From positions 95,939,043 through 96,003,042 of the forward strand of contig CM075853.1 in assembly GCA_037975125.1 (NCBI GenBank): a stretch of 64,000 bases of DNA. The letters run 5' to 3'. The DNA comes from Latrodectus hesperus (taxonomy: Eukaryota; Arthropoda; Arachnida; Araneae; Theridiidae). The translations under genes were made by a program, and so were the position numbers. Under the pieces are notes generated by a model. That model was not told the origin of the DNA and did no database searches. It was given only the letters and a program-made list of their open reading frames with translations. Positions 25,741 through 37,823 of the stretch are shown one piece after another (positions within the stretch are counted from its first letter, which is position 1; each line of letters begins with the position of its first letter).

Positions 25741-28700
25741 CTATGTTTTGATGCTCTGCATTTACGGTTGAGTAATAATGAAAAGTTCAGTAAATTCATG
25801 GTATGAGCTGCATATTAATAAAAAATATGCTTATGATGTATGAAGATTAATTTATGTGTTTTAAAAATTATTTCCACTTTTTGACTTATTTCATTTTATT
25901 ATGGCTGTTGAAATTAAATACAAATTGTTCTCGTAAACGAGACTTGGAAAAATGCTTATCTTTTTTATTAACTGACAGTATGTTTGATATATTTGTTAAT
26001 CAAAGAACGTCTCTCTTTGATTACGCCTAAAATTTTTAATATTTCAAAGGGTCTAATATCACTCTGAATTTTTGTTTACAAGTTTGGAAAAAATGTTGCA
26101 AATACAAGTATTGTCCTCTTCTTCTGATGTGGATCAAAATAGTGTGGCAGTTAAAGATGTTTGGTAATTATGATTGTATGTAATAGCCTATTGGAAATGT
26201 AATAACATAAATTAATCTATCAAATTATTTAATGTTCAGGAAATGAAAATTCTTTAAATATTCTCTTAGCTCACTACAAAACTTCATAATTAATTAGAAT
26301 GTACAACGTTGAGTTAAAGGAGCCTAAAGACAATATTCCTCTGCAAATGTGGCATACAGAGAAAAATGCTAGCTCAGATGTCGACCTCGTAATTATATCA
26401 TGATGCCTTAGTCGGCAGAAAAATACACATAGATGAACACATACCAATAACCTATCCTAAATTTAAACTTATTTAACTTAATTTTCTTATTTTATAAATG
26501 TTGTCAGCTAAAAATTATAGTTTTGCATAGTAAAATAATTTCCTTTTTAAGCAATTCAACAAATTGCTTTAGGTGTGTAAAATAAAGTTTACACATTTGT
26601 GATTTAAGAATTTAAACGAGAAGCGTATATTGGTTTTTATTGAATTTTTGGAATTTCAACTTTTTTCAATTTAAACTGTGCACAAACTCTCTCGCAGTTA
26701 ATAATTCTAACAGTGAAAACTTTTATAAATGTTTTGTGTATAAACTTAATACACACACAGTTTTGTAAAAGAAATGAATTCAGAAATTATTTTTATATTG
26801 CTAATAACAACATTTGATAGTAATCCTTATAATAACTAACACACACACACTTAAGCGTATTATAAATAAATTACATACATAACTAAAGCTTATTTTTAGC
26901 TACTTGGATGATATTCGTAAAAAAATTCAAAATTATGAATCCTTATAATGATATTAATTTAAGTATTTAAAATTTATTTAAATACAAAGAAATCACAAAT
27001 GCAGGTAAATATAAGTGGATTGAATATCTAACATAGTTAGATATTATTTGGTTGTGAAAATATTCATTCAATATAATGTTCTCTGGGTATGTTAGATATT
27101 AAACCCACAATATTCCGACTGTGAGATTTTGTAATGGTAAAGTAAGAGAGTCTATCTTCCGACTATTGCAAATTCTCTTACCAAAAGTATTGTCCAAATT
27201 CTTTTACCATAACTACTGTACGACTCATTTGAAAAATGTTTTTGAAAAATCAAGTTTCATAAATCAAATAGTTAAAAGAACTAAGTATTTCATTTAATTA
27301 ATTGAGGTTTCCTTTTCAATCTTTGAAATGTGCAGTAGGAAATAAATGCTATATAATGAAATTTAATTTTTATTGTAACTGTTTAATATAATTCAAGTCT
27401 TAAAAATATTTATACTTAATATGTTTATTGACTAAACATATTAAAATTTAAAAAAAATTTGCATTAATGAAAAACATTTCACCACCAAACTACCATGGAC
27501 TTTACCAAATCTGTAGAAATATATTTTAAATCTCAATCAGTTTTTGATAGGACTATGATATTGAAACTGGCTGGTTCTTGTTTTGATACTAGGCATGTTT
27601 GAACAATGGGAGATGCGGTTTGCTATATGTATGCACATATGTTGATGTTTAAATTTGGGACTTAACGAGATTCTTCCACTGTGATTGTTGAAGAAGCTCT
27701 TTATGAGAAGTCTTTCTAAAAATATATATACATAGTGATTATTCAAATGCCTAACAAGACTTCAGTTATATGGTGTTAAACACATGATCTTAAAACTTAC
27801 ACTCAACTGCTCAACATGTCTCGGTTGTAGGACTAAACATTTCTGAGTAAGAAAATATAGATTAGATTCCACCTTTTCTTAAATTGTTGGAGATAAATGC
27901 AAGATTTCTGGTTTCTGTATACACATCTTTTGTAGTAAGTGTTTCTGAGTTTTCCCTCTTGCAACAAGTGAATACAGCCACTTACCTATAAAATTTCTCC
28001 CAGGAGACCTAATAGCTGTGGTTGTTATGAAAACGCTTGAATTAGTTTTCAACCCCTAGACCATTCACTATGAATTCTTAAACCTTGCAAGTACAGAATG
28101 TTTATTTGAATATCACTTAAAAAAAAGGCATTTTTTTGTAAGCTAAAACCACTATAAATGTTAGTTGCCTAAAGCAAATTTATTTTTTACACATGTTATG
28201 AAAAATTGTAAAATTTTGAAACATATTTGAAATTGCTAGCTATTTAAGAAACATTTTTCCAGAAGATATCACATGCTGAATTTTCAAATTATCAACGGGC
28301 CCTTCAACTTTTAAATTGTTTATTTTGTAATATAAAAAGTTGCATCTCTCTCCCTCCCTCCATATTGGGAGCTTAAAATTTTGAGTTTTTTTTTCAATTC
28401 AATTGAATTTTTACATTTCTGAGATTGTAATTAAACTTCAAAAGTGAGTAAAAGAAATATATTTTATATAATTTTGAAATATTTTACATATATTTCATTT
28501 TTAAAGTTTATACATTAAGATTTTAATAGTAATGTTTTCCTTGAATACATGTTTCTTTTTCTCTTCAAAACTAAATGACAACTTCGAAGAATACCTATAA
28601 TCTTTAACGTGGCAGTTTGGGATTCATTTGCTTAATTCTCTCTCACTTTATGCGCACGAGAGCTAATGAAAAGGAAACATACAGTTTAAAATATAACAAA

Positions 28701-28775
28701 GTGGGAAAACTCCTGTTTAAGAAAATACAAGATTAACTGATATCAATATTAGGTTAACTGATTAAAATGTTAGAT
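25741..28775. other. AT-rich noncoding DNA
   Basis: No gene recognised. It contains a (CA)6-7 run at about 26838-26850. A 10-bp perfect stem lies at 27023-27045 (AATATCTAAC/GTTAGATATT, 3-nt loop), and one arm recurs near 27100. Confidence 0.45.
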
Positions 28776-28825
28776 GTTCTGAAATACAAATGAGATACAT
28801 GTTCTGAAATACAAATGAGATACAG
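28776..28825. repeat. 25-bp tandem duplication
   Basis: Two adjacent copies of a 25-bp unit starting GTTCTGAAATACAAATGAGA differ only at the last base. This points to a recent local duplication. Confidence 0.9.
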
Positions 28826-30455
28826 ATATTAATTACTGTTATTTATCAGCATGAATCAAATTTAAATCTATTAGTTATATCGAAGTTACGTAAAACTTCC
28901 TGGGATCTTAGTGATATAAATAAGGAACTCTAATTTTAAAAATCATTCCTTCCATGTATAAAAATGTATAAATTTTCATTTTTCTTGATTGGAGAATTAT
29001 TAATAAGTAGTAAAATTCTTAACTACTCCTAAAATATACTTACGTATAAAATATGAGTTTACGCTGTAATTTTTTAAAAATATCTAAACACAGTTTACTG
29101 TAAAAACATTTTAGAAAATATTCTTGATTGAAGAAATATATTAGTTTTTAATATTTATTAGAAAAATTATCTTGCCAGGAATTTTTTAAGCAATTAAAAA
29201 TCACTGAAACAAGAATTTTAAAATAATTTGAAAAATTTTGTATTAAAGTAAGATAAAACATAACAATTGCTTCTTAGATTTATATGTATTCTCTCTCCTT
29301 CTTTCATTCTCTCTATATAGTTAGTTTTTATTCAAGGTAAATTCAATTGAAAAAAATTTCCCAACTGCATAAAACAAATAAAAAGTTTTAATTTGGATTT
29401 GTTCAAATTTAATTCAACTTAGTTTTATTTTTTCCGTTTAACTAATAATGCTAATACGTATAGACATATGCTACGAGATTCATAAATAATCTTTTTATGA
29501 TAAGTAAAAATATTAAAAAAATTTCGTTTATTTATTATTATATTTCAATTTTTTAATTATAGTAAAATAACCAGGTTTTAAGTATATCAAAATAAATATT
29601 GTAAAATTTGCATTAGAATCATTTAAAATATATATAAGTTAGTAATTCTGTTTCTAATAAAAAATTAAAAATATAGTAAAAAATTAATTTTATATTATAA
29701 AATTAAGTATAATTAATATAACTTCTTAGATAGAGATTTAAAATTTAAAAAAAATTGAGCTATAGGAGGTTTTAAAATAGATTTATTGAAAATAATTTTG
29801 TACATTTTTATGATAAAAAAATAAATAAATGTATAATAATAATGTATTCATAATAATCAAAAAGTGTAAAAACTATCAATAGAAACAGTCTTATGAAATT
29901 TTGAAATAAACATATTATATAAAAATAATTTTATGGTTTTGCTTTTAATTTTGCTGATACTTTTTAAATGTAATTACCACATACACAAAATGGAATTATT
30001 TTCTATCCTTATTAATATATACTGTGTTGGAATGAATAAAAACTAAAAAAAAAGATTGCTTATTTCTATTAATTTTAGAACCAAATTTAAATAAATATAT
30101 CTTTGGTGAAGCTGTCATCGAAAAAATTCACTTTATAAATTTCCAAAAATTATGAATAGCAGGTAATAATATTCATATATTCATCGTAATTACTTGCTAT
30201 TTCATTAATTTTTAATCTGTATAGTTTACGATTAGACAAGTTATTCCGTTCCAATTAGATGTTTCACTAATGAAATTTGGCACATTTTTCAAGATCATTC
30301 ATATTTAAATACACCTCTCCCAGAGACGCCCACTCAAATGACATATAACAACTTTTCACACTCACAAAAACGAATTCAGTTTCTTATGAAACAATACTGC
30401 ATTATTCAAATGCATTTCCTTTATTTACTTTAATTTAGTTTCTTTCTCTGTCTGA
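28826..30455. other. AT-rich noncoding DNA
   Basis: No gene or element recognised. Confidence 0.55.
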
Positions 30456-30830
30456 AATGCATTTTGCTTTCCTGAAGTGTTCGAATCATCAATCTCGAGT
30501 CTATTCAGCAGCTGAAGGATTCAGCCATCCGTCTTCTTTGTTAGCGAACCGACGACATGCTATTACAAATGGAAAGGGGCTCCACTTGGGGTGGGATTTG
30601 TTTAGAATATCGTTTACCCGAGTGATAAATATTCCCCGTAGTATACCGAAAAGGTGAACTGACTTTCGAGAAAGGAGAGTAATCCCGAGGAATATCTTCT
30701 CCGGATTCGATTCATCCAACGCGTCAGCACGCTCTGCCTTCCCTCCCCCAACACAGAATAAAAGATAAATAGCGAAGTTGCCTCCTTGACAAATAACTGG
30801 TGATGCGATCATTCATCTCTTCAAATTTGG
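30456..30830. promoter_or_regulatory. Candidate conserved noncoding block
   Basis: A G+C-richer island with CpG dinucleotides and no recognised protein. It includes CAGCAGCTG near 30508, GACTTTCGAGAAAGG near 30662 and AACGCGTCAGC near 30719. Frames on both strands are open for 60-100 codons but give no known domain. It may be a regulatory element or an unrecognised exon. Confidence 0.25.
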
Positions 30831-31127
30831 GTTACCTGAGTTTGAAATAAATACATTATAAAAAAAAATGAAAATAAAGAAAAATAAACGTTTTTTGAAG
30901 AGAAATAAAAGAGCATCAAACTGGAAATATTATGTGTGAAGGGTGAAAAGGAAGGGAAAAAAAAACTAGAATGTGTTGGTTGTGCTTCTCTTCCACTTTA
31001 TGAATGGAGAAGAAGGATGAGTAATACACTTCACCGCTAGGCTAAGGGATATTTCCGGCCTGCTCAGAAAGCTGTCCTGGTCAAGTTGGAAGGACAGTGA
31101 ACTAAGTCTTCTTATTCGTTTATTTAA

Positions 31128-31130
<3 letters not shown>

Positions 31131-31210
<80 letters not shown>
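31131..31210. repeat. (TA)n microsatellite
   Basis: Eighty bases of pure TA. Confidence 0.97.
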
Positions 31211-31213
<3 letters not shown>

Positions 31214-31479
31214 TCAAGACTTGATTTTTTGAGTTGTCTTAAGAGAATTGAGTCTTATAAACTTTATTTTGTTATAATAAAATAACTGTGCGATCTAGGT
31301 TTTAAAAAAATAGATAGTGTATCTTGTATCTTGAATACAACTTTATTTTACTTTCAATTTAAAAAATGTTTTCTTGGTTAAGTCAAATAATTTTTTAAAT
31401 CAATTTACTTTATATGTAACATACTTGATACACTTAATATCAAGTCTTGATATTTTATGTTAACCATCATTAATATAAT

Positions 31480-32085
31480 CTTTTACATGACCTCAATAGA
31501 GTTGTTGTTATCGAGAGTGTATGTTTCCTTGTATCTAGCCCTAAGTTGAGCTCTACCAGCTAGATTGAAGCAGCCGGGTAGAGTCTTTGTGATTTTGAAG
31601 CAGTGACCAAGTAGAAGACCCCCAATTCTTGACCAGCAACCATAGAGGATTATTTCACTTGAAGGAATTTGCGACCACATCCAGTTTTAACGGGCCACAG
31701 CCTCCTTTAGCGAACACAATGGATCTTCGGTTAAGCCGGGATTCTAACGGACTACCTTCCAATAATGTGAATGACGACCTAACCAACCTCCCAGCATGCT
31801 TCATGCCAAAGACTCACCAAGTACATGCGATATACATGCTTGTTAAGTATGTGGAATTGGAAGTCCTGTGGTCTGTCGTTGAGCAGTTACCATGGTGTCT
31901 TAAAAAATTTCCTTCCCCTCCAGATCAAAGTCATTTTGAGGGAATGGGTCCCTTAATAGATCTATCAGAGGAGTATTAGAGCAAAGACGTACCTTCACCT
32001 TTGTGGTGCTCTGGTTAAACGAAAGCCGTACCTTTTTGATATATTTTCGCATAGCAGCTAGCCAACGAGCTTGGCTTGTCCAAGT
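31480..32085. other. Unrecognised G+C-richer block, probably repeat-derived
   Basis: An unusually complex block of about 600 bp. Open frames run on both strands (plus 31629-31979; minus 31483-31680), but no domain is recognisable. On the minus strand CGTTAGAATCCCGGC near 31733-31747 resembles a decayed tRNA T-arm/B-box, so a tRNA-related repeat is possible. I cannot assign a class. Confidence 0.3.
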
Positions 32086-33463
32086 GTCATAAATAACAAC
32101 ACATTGAGTTCAATAAAAACATTGTCTTGATAAATTTTGCAAAGACTGAGTTGAATCTGACTATCTTGAATTTAGATAGTTCTTTGTATTCTGTTTGGTG
32201 AACTGAACTTTTGTTACTTGTGTTTTTATACGAAAATTGAATTTTCATTTTGACATAACAAAACAACAGTTTTAATAAATTGTGATGAATGAGAAATTGC
32301 ATTTCTGTTTTTGTATCAAATCATTTCAGTATTCCTTGCATTATAATTAATATAATTGGTTTTTCTTTTAAATTTTATATTTTTAAATTTTTAGGCAGTA
32401 AATAAATATAGAATTGTGGTTTCTGTTTATAAACAAATTATGGTTTCTCTTAAATTTACACCAAAATTGAAATATAGTTTGTTGAAAAAATAAGCATATT
32501 TTGTTGCTTTAAATTGAAAAATTTGACTTAAAATCAGAAAATCTTTTTAAATTATTAAATGGTAACAGAGTTTTAGCGGGAAAAACATAAAAATATTTAA
32601 TTCTGTTGCTACCAGTAATTTGTTGCAGAGTCATTTCCTCAACAATTACAAGTGCAGGACTTAGAAAGCATTATAAAATATAGGGATAAGATAGAATTTA
32701 AAGAAAAAGATATGTTCTTAGAAAAATTTCTGAAACATTGAAGTACTTACAAACTTTGAAAATATCTTTATATAAATTTTATAGACAGAATTCATAATTT
32801 GATCAAAATAAACATGTACATTTGCATGTGTTATTCCCATCGAAAATTCAATAATTTTTTATGCTTTCGATTTCATATTTAAAAAATTTAAATAATATTT
32901 AATTTATTCATTTTAGCCTTTAAAAGTATAATTTTGTTTTTTCATTCAGCATATTAAAATATGAGGATTTTTTTTAATATATTTTCTGGTTTCTCTTACA
33001 AAATACAATAGTTAGTTCTATCCATATATTTTCATTTTACAAGAAAAACATTTTTTTATTTCAAAATTATCGATTTTCAATTTTTTTTATTTATACACCA
33101 TGATATTAAATAACTCGTTAGAGTGTTTAATACAAAAACAATTTTTGTCTCTTAAGATTCTAATTAATATTTCATGACTATTCACTAAAACAATGAACAA
33201 CCACATATTATAAGATATAATGTCATTGCAAATAATTAACAATGAATCGTTGTATTACATATAAAGATTATATTAATATAACTTTAATAATTATATACAA
33301 TTTGTTATGTACTCATAATCTATTTTTTAAAACGTGTTAGAGCTAACTCTCAGTAAATATTTAATTTATAAATTTAAAGGTGTAAAATGTATATACCTGA
33401 ATGATAAATATATACATTTATAATTTTTTATGGTAGTTTTACTTATATATACTATCATCTCTT
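32086..33463. other. AT-rich noncoding DNA
   Basis: No gene or element recognised. Confidence 0.55.
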
Positions 33464-33711
33464 ATGCGACTCTGGATAGGGTGATCCTGAGTTCGAATCT
33501 CGGTTCGAAGATGGATGTACTTTCTCTCTCTCTCTTTCCTGTCTTTGTCTTGGCTGAATGGGTTGTGCCTGGTTGCCTAGTACCAGTAAACGAGTACCTA
33601 TGGCATGTGTGTATTGAGGAAGCCGGACTCCTCACCAAATTACGGTTTAGTTGGGAAAATAGAACAGCGCACCCCATATTGCCAGCCTAGTTTGCACTAG
33701 ACAACAACAAC
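33464..33711 (+). mobile_element. tRNA-derived SINE, 5'-truncated or diverged copy
   Basis: A polymerase III B-box, GAGTTCGAATCTC, lies at 33489-33501. It is followed by ATGGATGTACTTT, a CT-rich stretch and a body that matches the SINE at 37541-37812 on the other strand in many blocks. Examples are GGTTGCCTA, GGCATGTGTGTAT-like sequence, GCCGGACTCC and GCGCACCCCATATTGCCAGC. The 3' end carries the same ACAACAACAA tail. The tRNA-like head is recognisable only from about the anticodon arm, so the internal promoter's A-box is lost or decayed. No clear target duplication is seen. Confidence 0.85.
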
Positions 33712-33779
33712 CTATATGTGTATTATATTAAGATTATATACTTATGTGTGTGCTCCAAAATACCAATTAAATGCAATGT

Positions 33780-34170
33780 ATTTATTTCTTCCACTGAATT
33801 GTAAATTCTTTACACTGACTTGCGCCACTTTCTCACCTTTCCTTAATCTCGATGGAAAGGCGTAGCGCGGAATGAACATCAAAACCAGGTACTCTGATGT
33901 TCAGCAGAGCAGTGTTTGTGCCCCTTTCGGCCGTCCGCCCCCACACGTAAACTGGACAACCACTTTTAAGTGGCGACGTGACCATATTCCCTAATGGAGG
34001 AGTTACTTTTATGATTCATAAAACATCTTAACGGACAAGCCTCTGTAACTCAAGTGCAGCCGCGACTACTTCAAGTTCCAGGGAGTGATCGTTCGTTCGT
34101 TCTTCTGATTTAACTCCGATTCGACCGAGCTTCCGTTGTTTCAAAGGGTTGAAACAGGTTGCGAAGAGAT
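33780..34170. promoter_or_regulatory. Candidate cis-regulatory block with NK2-type sites
   Basis: This G+C-richer, CpG-containing block lacks open frames of note. CCACTTTTAAGTGG (33960-33973) contains TTAAGTGG, and TCAAGTG lies at 34050-34056. Both match the NK2/tinman consensus TYAAGTG. ATGATTCAT lies near 34010. Enhancer function is inferred from the motifs only. Confidence 0.28.
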
Positions 34171-34876
34171 AAGAAGGATAATGCATCACGTTTTCATTAG
34201 AGAAAAATAAATTTGTATATTTTATGAAGGCAACAATTGGTAGAAACATTCGCATCTTCAGAAGATAGTTGTTATTTGTCTTGAGTAATAACAAATTTGT
34301 TTATTGTTGCAAAATTGAAAGTTAATATTCAAAAGAAAATGTTCTTGATTAATTAAGAGTTTATTTATGTATTTTTGAAATAATGCTCGATAATTAGTTA
34401 ATTATTATATAATTCATTATTTTAAGAGTTAGACGTTGTTCATGTATTCTGAGAATCGAAGACTTAATACAGCTTATAATCTAAATTTAATTCTCGAGTG
34501 ACGTTGGACTATATTCAGGCATTTCATCGAAAGATATTTATGCCGTGATTATTTCTTTTGTTTTGATATATATACTAAAAATATTTAGCTGACATTAAAA
34601 CTGCAACTATAAAATATAGAAAATGGTACATTTCGAGAATAGCGAACTTAATTAAATTTTTGCTCCAAACTTAGTTCATAGGATAATATTGATAATCAAA
34701 TGAATGAACTTTCTTAAAAGGCAATTACTCTTTCATATAATGATAGAATAATTACAATTTTGATTCATAGAATATCAATGATGACCAAATTAAGCATTAT
34801 TACGTTTAAAACATAGATAAATGTAAAATATTATGTACCCTAAACAGTGACATTAAAAGTTATATATTACAAAGAG
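34171..34876. other. AT-rich noncoding DNA
   Basis: No gene or element recognised. Confidence 0.5.
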
Positions 34877-34965
34877 TGACATTGCATATGCCATTCTTCG
34901 AACAAATCAATATCTATATAAAACATAGATATTGATATGTTCCAATTTTGGAAAATGTAATGTCA
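34877..34965 (+). ncRNA. Pre-miRNA-like imperfect hairpin (89 nt)
   Basis: Two 41-nt arms (34877-34917 and 34925-34965) align without gaps in inverted orientation with nine mismatches, one of which would be a G-U pair. They surround a 7-nt loop. The last 12 bp next to the loop pair perfectly. Size, symmetric internal loops and a short terminal loop fit an animal pre-miRNA, and either strand could be transcribed. An old miniature inverted-repeat element with TGACATT ends is the main alternative. No target duplication is visible. I do not recognise either arm as a known miRNA. Confidence 0.35.
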
Positions 34966-35531
34966 TTATTTAGTCTAAGTCGATTCATAGAATATTTTTA
35001 AGACCAGTTTTAACATTTTTTCAAACGATTCAGTAAGCAGAGCTGACCTTTCTTCTACTCTCTTTCCCACCTTCTTATAATTAAAAAAACTCAGATTTAT
35101 CAATACTTAAATACATTTAAATCCATATATTTTAATTTGATGTTATATAAACTATGTAAAGTACTCTAACCTTTATTCAACTATATGTTACTTGTATTTA
35201 TTACATTCTTCTCATTAATATTCTTCAAAAAAGTAAACAACCAAAATTTTTTGAGTTGCTTACAAAATTTTATATAAAATAGACTTTTGGAATTGACTTT
35301 ATCTAAAGAGTGTATGAGAAAAAGAACCTGTGCAAAGTAAACTTCAAAATTATCTCATTCTAGTATTGTTAAATTGAAAACTATCTTAATAATACAAAAT
35401 TAAGTTAAAATGTCAAATCACTGTGACGTAAAGATAGCGCAGTTCTTTTCGCTATATAAGGTTCTAGGCACATTCCTTACTACTTTTAAAAAATGTGTTC
35501 ATGCTGTTTCTCATCCCTGTGATCAGCAATG
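34966..35531. other. AT-rich noncoding DNA
   Basis: No gene recognised. It may include the 3' untranslated tail of the retrotransposon remnant that follows. Confidence 0.45.
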
Positions 35532-36160
35532 CTAAATTAGATCCATGATTTCATTGGCTCTGAAGAAATCAAGAACTAAAAAGGGGTCTTAAACTAGGTC
35601 TTGCCTGGTAAGTCCCAAACAAGATAATATGTGATCAGGGGAGGTTTGTGCAAAAGTACATCTAGGGCAGATTTCGAAGTGCTTAATGCCTCCAACAAAA
35701 GTCATTGATGACAAGTGACCACTAATGAATAGGGTAAGAGCAGTTTGATCTCGTTTACTGGTGCCCCGAACCAAGGAGCCTGCAGGGTACTTACTCTGAT
35801 ACCATGGGTGTACAAACGGAACTATTCAAATGGCCTTATTCATTGGCTTATATTTAGAAAATAACTCCATATAAGTAAGAATAGAAGTAAATGCTGTGAC
35901 ATCACCAGCACCAGCTCTTGCCAAACTTCGCAATTTCATTTCCGACAACGTTGAAATGGGACGGGATCCACTGGAAGCGGGTCCGATGAGAAAGGGAAAG
36001 TTGTTTTAGTTTCCTCAGGATGTCTGCACTTGTACAATTTCTCCCGTTATGCCAATCAGCCAAGTGCTGGATAACACTTATACTAACCGAAAATATCCAG
36101 ATATCGCTTAGGTGCGGTAGTAATATGATGGAGTTCAAAAAATTTAATTTGAACAATGTG
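35532..36160 (-). pseudogene. Non-LTR retrotransposon ORF2 remnant: RNase H domain and C-terminal tail
   Basis: On the minus strand, 36156-35902 reads through an RNase H-like segment with VIQHLADWHN and FQWIPSHFNVVGNEIA. The IPSH...GNE signature is typical of RNase H domains in jockey/I-type non-LTR elements. A frameshift near 35935 moves the reading into a frame with ARAGAGDVTAF and then an in-frame stop near 35840. The next open piece (35774-35589) carries SGHLSSMTFVGG, then CPRC and SPDHILSCLGL, a cysteine/histidine tail usual at the C terminus of these proteins. Another stop precedes LVLDFFRANEIMDLI, which ends at TAG (35532-35534). The usual catalytic aspartate before SAIQHL and the aspartate after GNEIA appear lost. 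The 5' portion (endonuclease and reverse transcriptase) is absent, as expected for 5'-truncated insertion. It is a dead copy. Confidence 0.83.
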
Positions 36161-36560
36161 AAATGTTGTTGTGATTCTGTTTAAGAAGATAAAAATGCTT
36201 TTATATAATCAGTTATTTAATTTTGTTTCCAAATAACTCCATTTAATTGAATTTTGGTTGTACACAAGTTATTTTGAATGAAATGAAAACCCAAACACCT
36301 TGTTTTATTTCCGTCAATTATAAGCTTTATTTTGTTTTCTAAGCAATCAGTAATTTAAATAAATCAGTAATTTTTTACCAAATGTTACACAATATTTTAA
36401 TCATTTATGTTATTGTGATCAAATTATTTAAAATTGTCTTATTTAAATATACTCGTTAAAAATATTGGTTTATAGCTGCTTTTAAAGAGTTTTGAATTTT
36501 CATGAGGACATAAAAACAATTCGTTCTTTATGTCATTTGCATGTACTTTAGTTAAAGGTT
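36161..36560. other. AT-rich noncoding DNA
   Basis: No feature recognised. Confidence 0.5.
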
Positions 36561-36905
36561 CTAGTAACCTGATTGGAGAAAGTTTGGGCTTTGTATCCAG
36601 AATGTATTAAGCTCGATATCTGAGTCAACCGAAGACTCTTGCTGAGATACTTCGGTTCGTTAATCTTTCATAAAGCCCGACTTTCCTATGTTGGTGTAAT
36701 GCAAAACAAAAGCAAAAACGTTATCACAAAGTGCACAATTGTTGATTATGCTAGGTTTAGAAATTGGAATGCTTTAGTTTTTGGCTACTTATTTCTGCCC
36801 ACTGAAACCGCTCGACGTGTTCAACTACCTCTTATTTTGAATCATGGTTAAGTGATGAGGTCGATATTTAAGACAGTGCCTTCCTCGCCTTAACAAAGGA
36901 AAGAT
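36561..36905. other. Unrecognised block, possibly repeat-derived
   Basis: More complex than its flanks. An 8-bp perfect stem (AACCGAAG at 36627-36634, CTTCGGTT at 36650-36657) is present. A plus-strand frame (36639-36851) ends in ARRVQLPLILNHG, a tail I associate with dispersed spider repeats, though I cannot name a family. Confidence 0.25.
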
Positions 36906-37529
36906 AATCAACTCTATGAGTAATGTTCTTAACATTTTTTAGCAAGATAATCTCTGTCTGGATTATATATCAAATCCATTTCTTTCTGAGCATAAAAGTG
37001 ATAACTTTTCGAAACCAGACTACCATCAGTCACCCATTAATTGCTCAATAATTGGAACAATAATAAAAATTAAAAACATACATTGTTGACGTCATAAAGA
37101 TCTTATAAAATTGGTTTTATATAAATAATGTACAAGAAACCCGCTGACACCTTTAATTGTATCAACATAATTCATGGATTTTTGCGCCACGATAATACAC
37201 TGTGTTACCTTGCTTTTCTTACCTGACCATTTTTTATGAAAATTCTAAAAATGTGGTTTCATAAAAAGCGATAGAATAGAAGTAAGATCTTGTGCTTTTA
37301 GGTGGTAGGTTCCAGATTCCATTTCTGTAAGCTCTGAACCACAGGAAATGAAGATTGTTGTATTTCAGCTATCAACAAATTTATCTGTTGGAGTGCGAAC
37401 TTTAAATTCTCCTGGATTTTTCTATTACTATATGTGAATAGGGCCCACACTTTAAGGTAAGTACGCAATTAATCCACGTAACGTAAATACGCGTGAATGT
37501 TAAAAAATGCCTAACAGTTATTTTCAACT

Positions 37530-37823
37530 TTTAGATTATCTTGTTGTTGTTGTTGTCGTGTGCCAGCTAAGCTGGCAATATGGGGTGCGCTGCTCCACTT
37601 TTTCAACTGAACCATATTTTGGTGTGGAGTCCGACTTCCTTATTACACACATGCTATAGGGACCCGTTTATAGGGTAGGCAACCATTCACACCTCATTCA
37701 TACAAGGAAAGGACAAAAACAGGATAGATAAAGTACATCCATGCCCGAACTGGGATTCGAATCCAGTACCTTCCTATCCGTAGTCAGGCACTCTGACCAC
37801 TAGATAAGGCGGTTTAGATTATC
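37530..37823 (-). mobile_element. Full-length tRNA-Arg(ACG)-derived SINE with target-site duplication
   Basis: Read on the minus strand, the element (37812 to 37541) starts with a tRNA-like head that has an A-box region (TATCTAGTGGTC), an anticodon-arm segment TGACTACGGATA and a B-box GGATTCGAATCC (37753-37764). The CTACGGA loop (37777-37783) matches arginine tRNA with anticodon ACG. A body of about 170 bp follows, then a tail of CAA repeats, which appear as TTG on the plus strand at 37541-37556. Identical 11-bp direct repeats, TTTAGATTATC, flank it at 37530-37540 and 37813-37823, proving insertion by target-primed reverse transcription. The partner supplying reverse transcriptase is presumably a LINE with a matching tail. 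It is not in this window. Confidence 0.93.

Noticed and set aside
30501..30812. 103-codon minus-strand frame as a gene
   Set aside because: It overlaps another frame on the plus strand in a G+C-richer block where stops are rarer, and no domain is recognisable.
37290..37440. Further tRNA-like SINE head (GGTTCCAGATTCC)
   Set aside because: Only a weak B-box resemblance, with no A-box at the right distance and no shared body.
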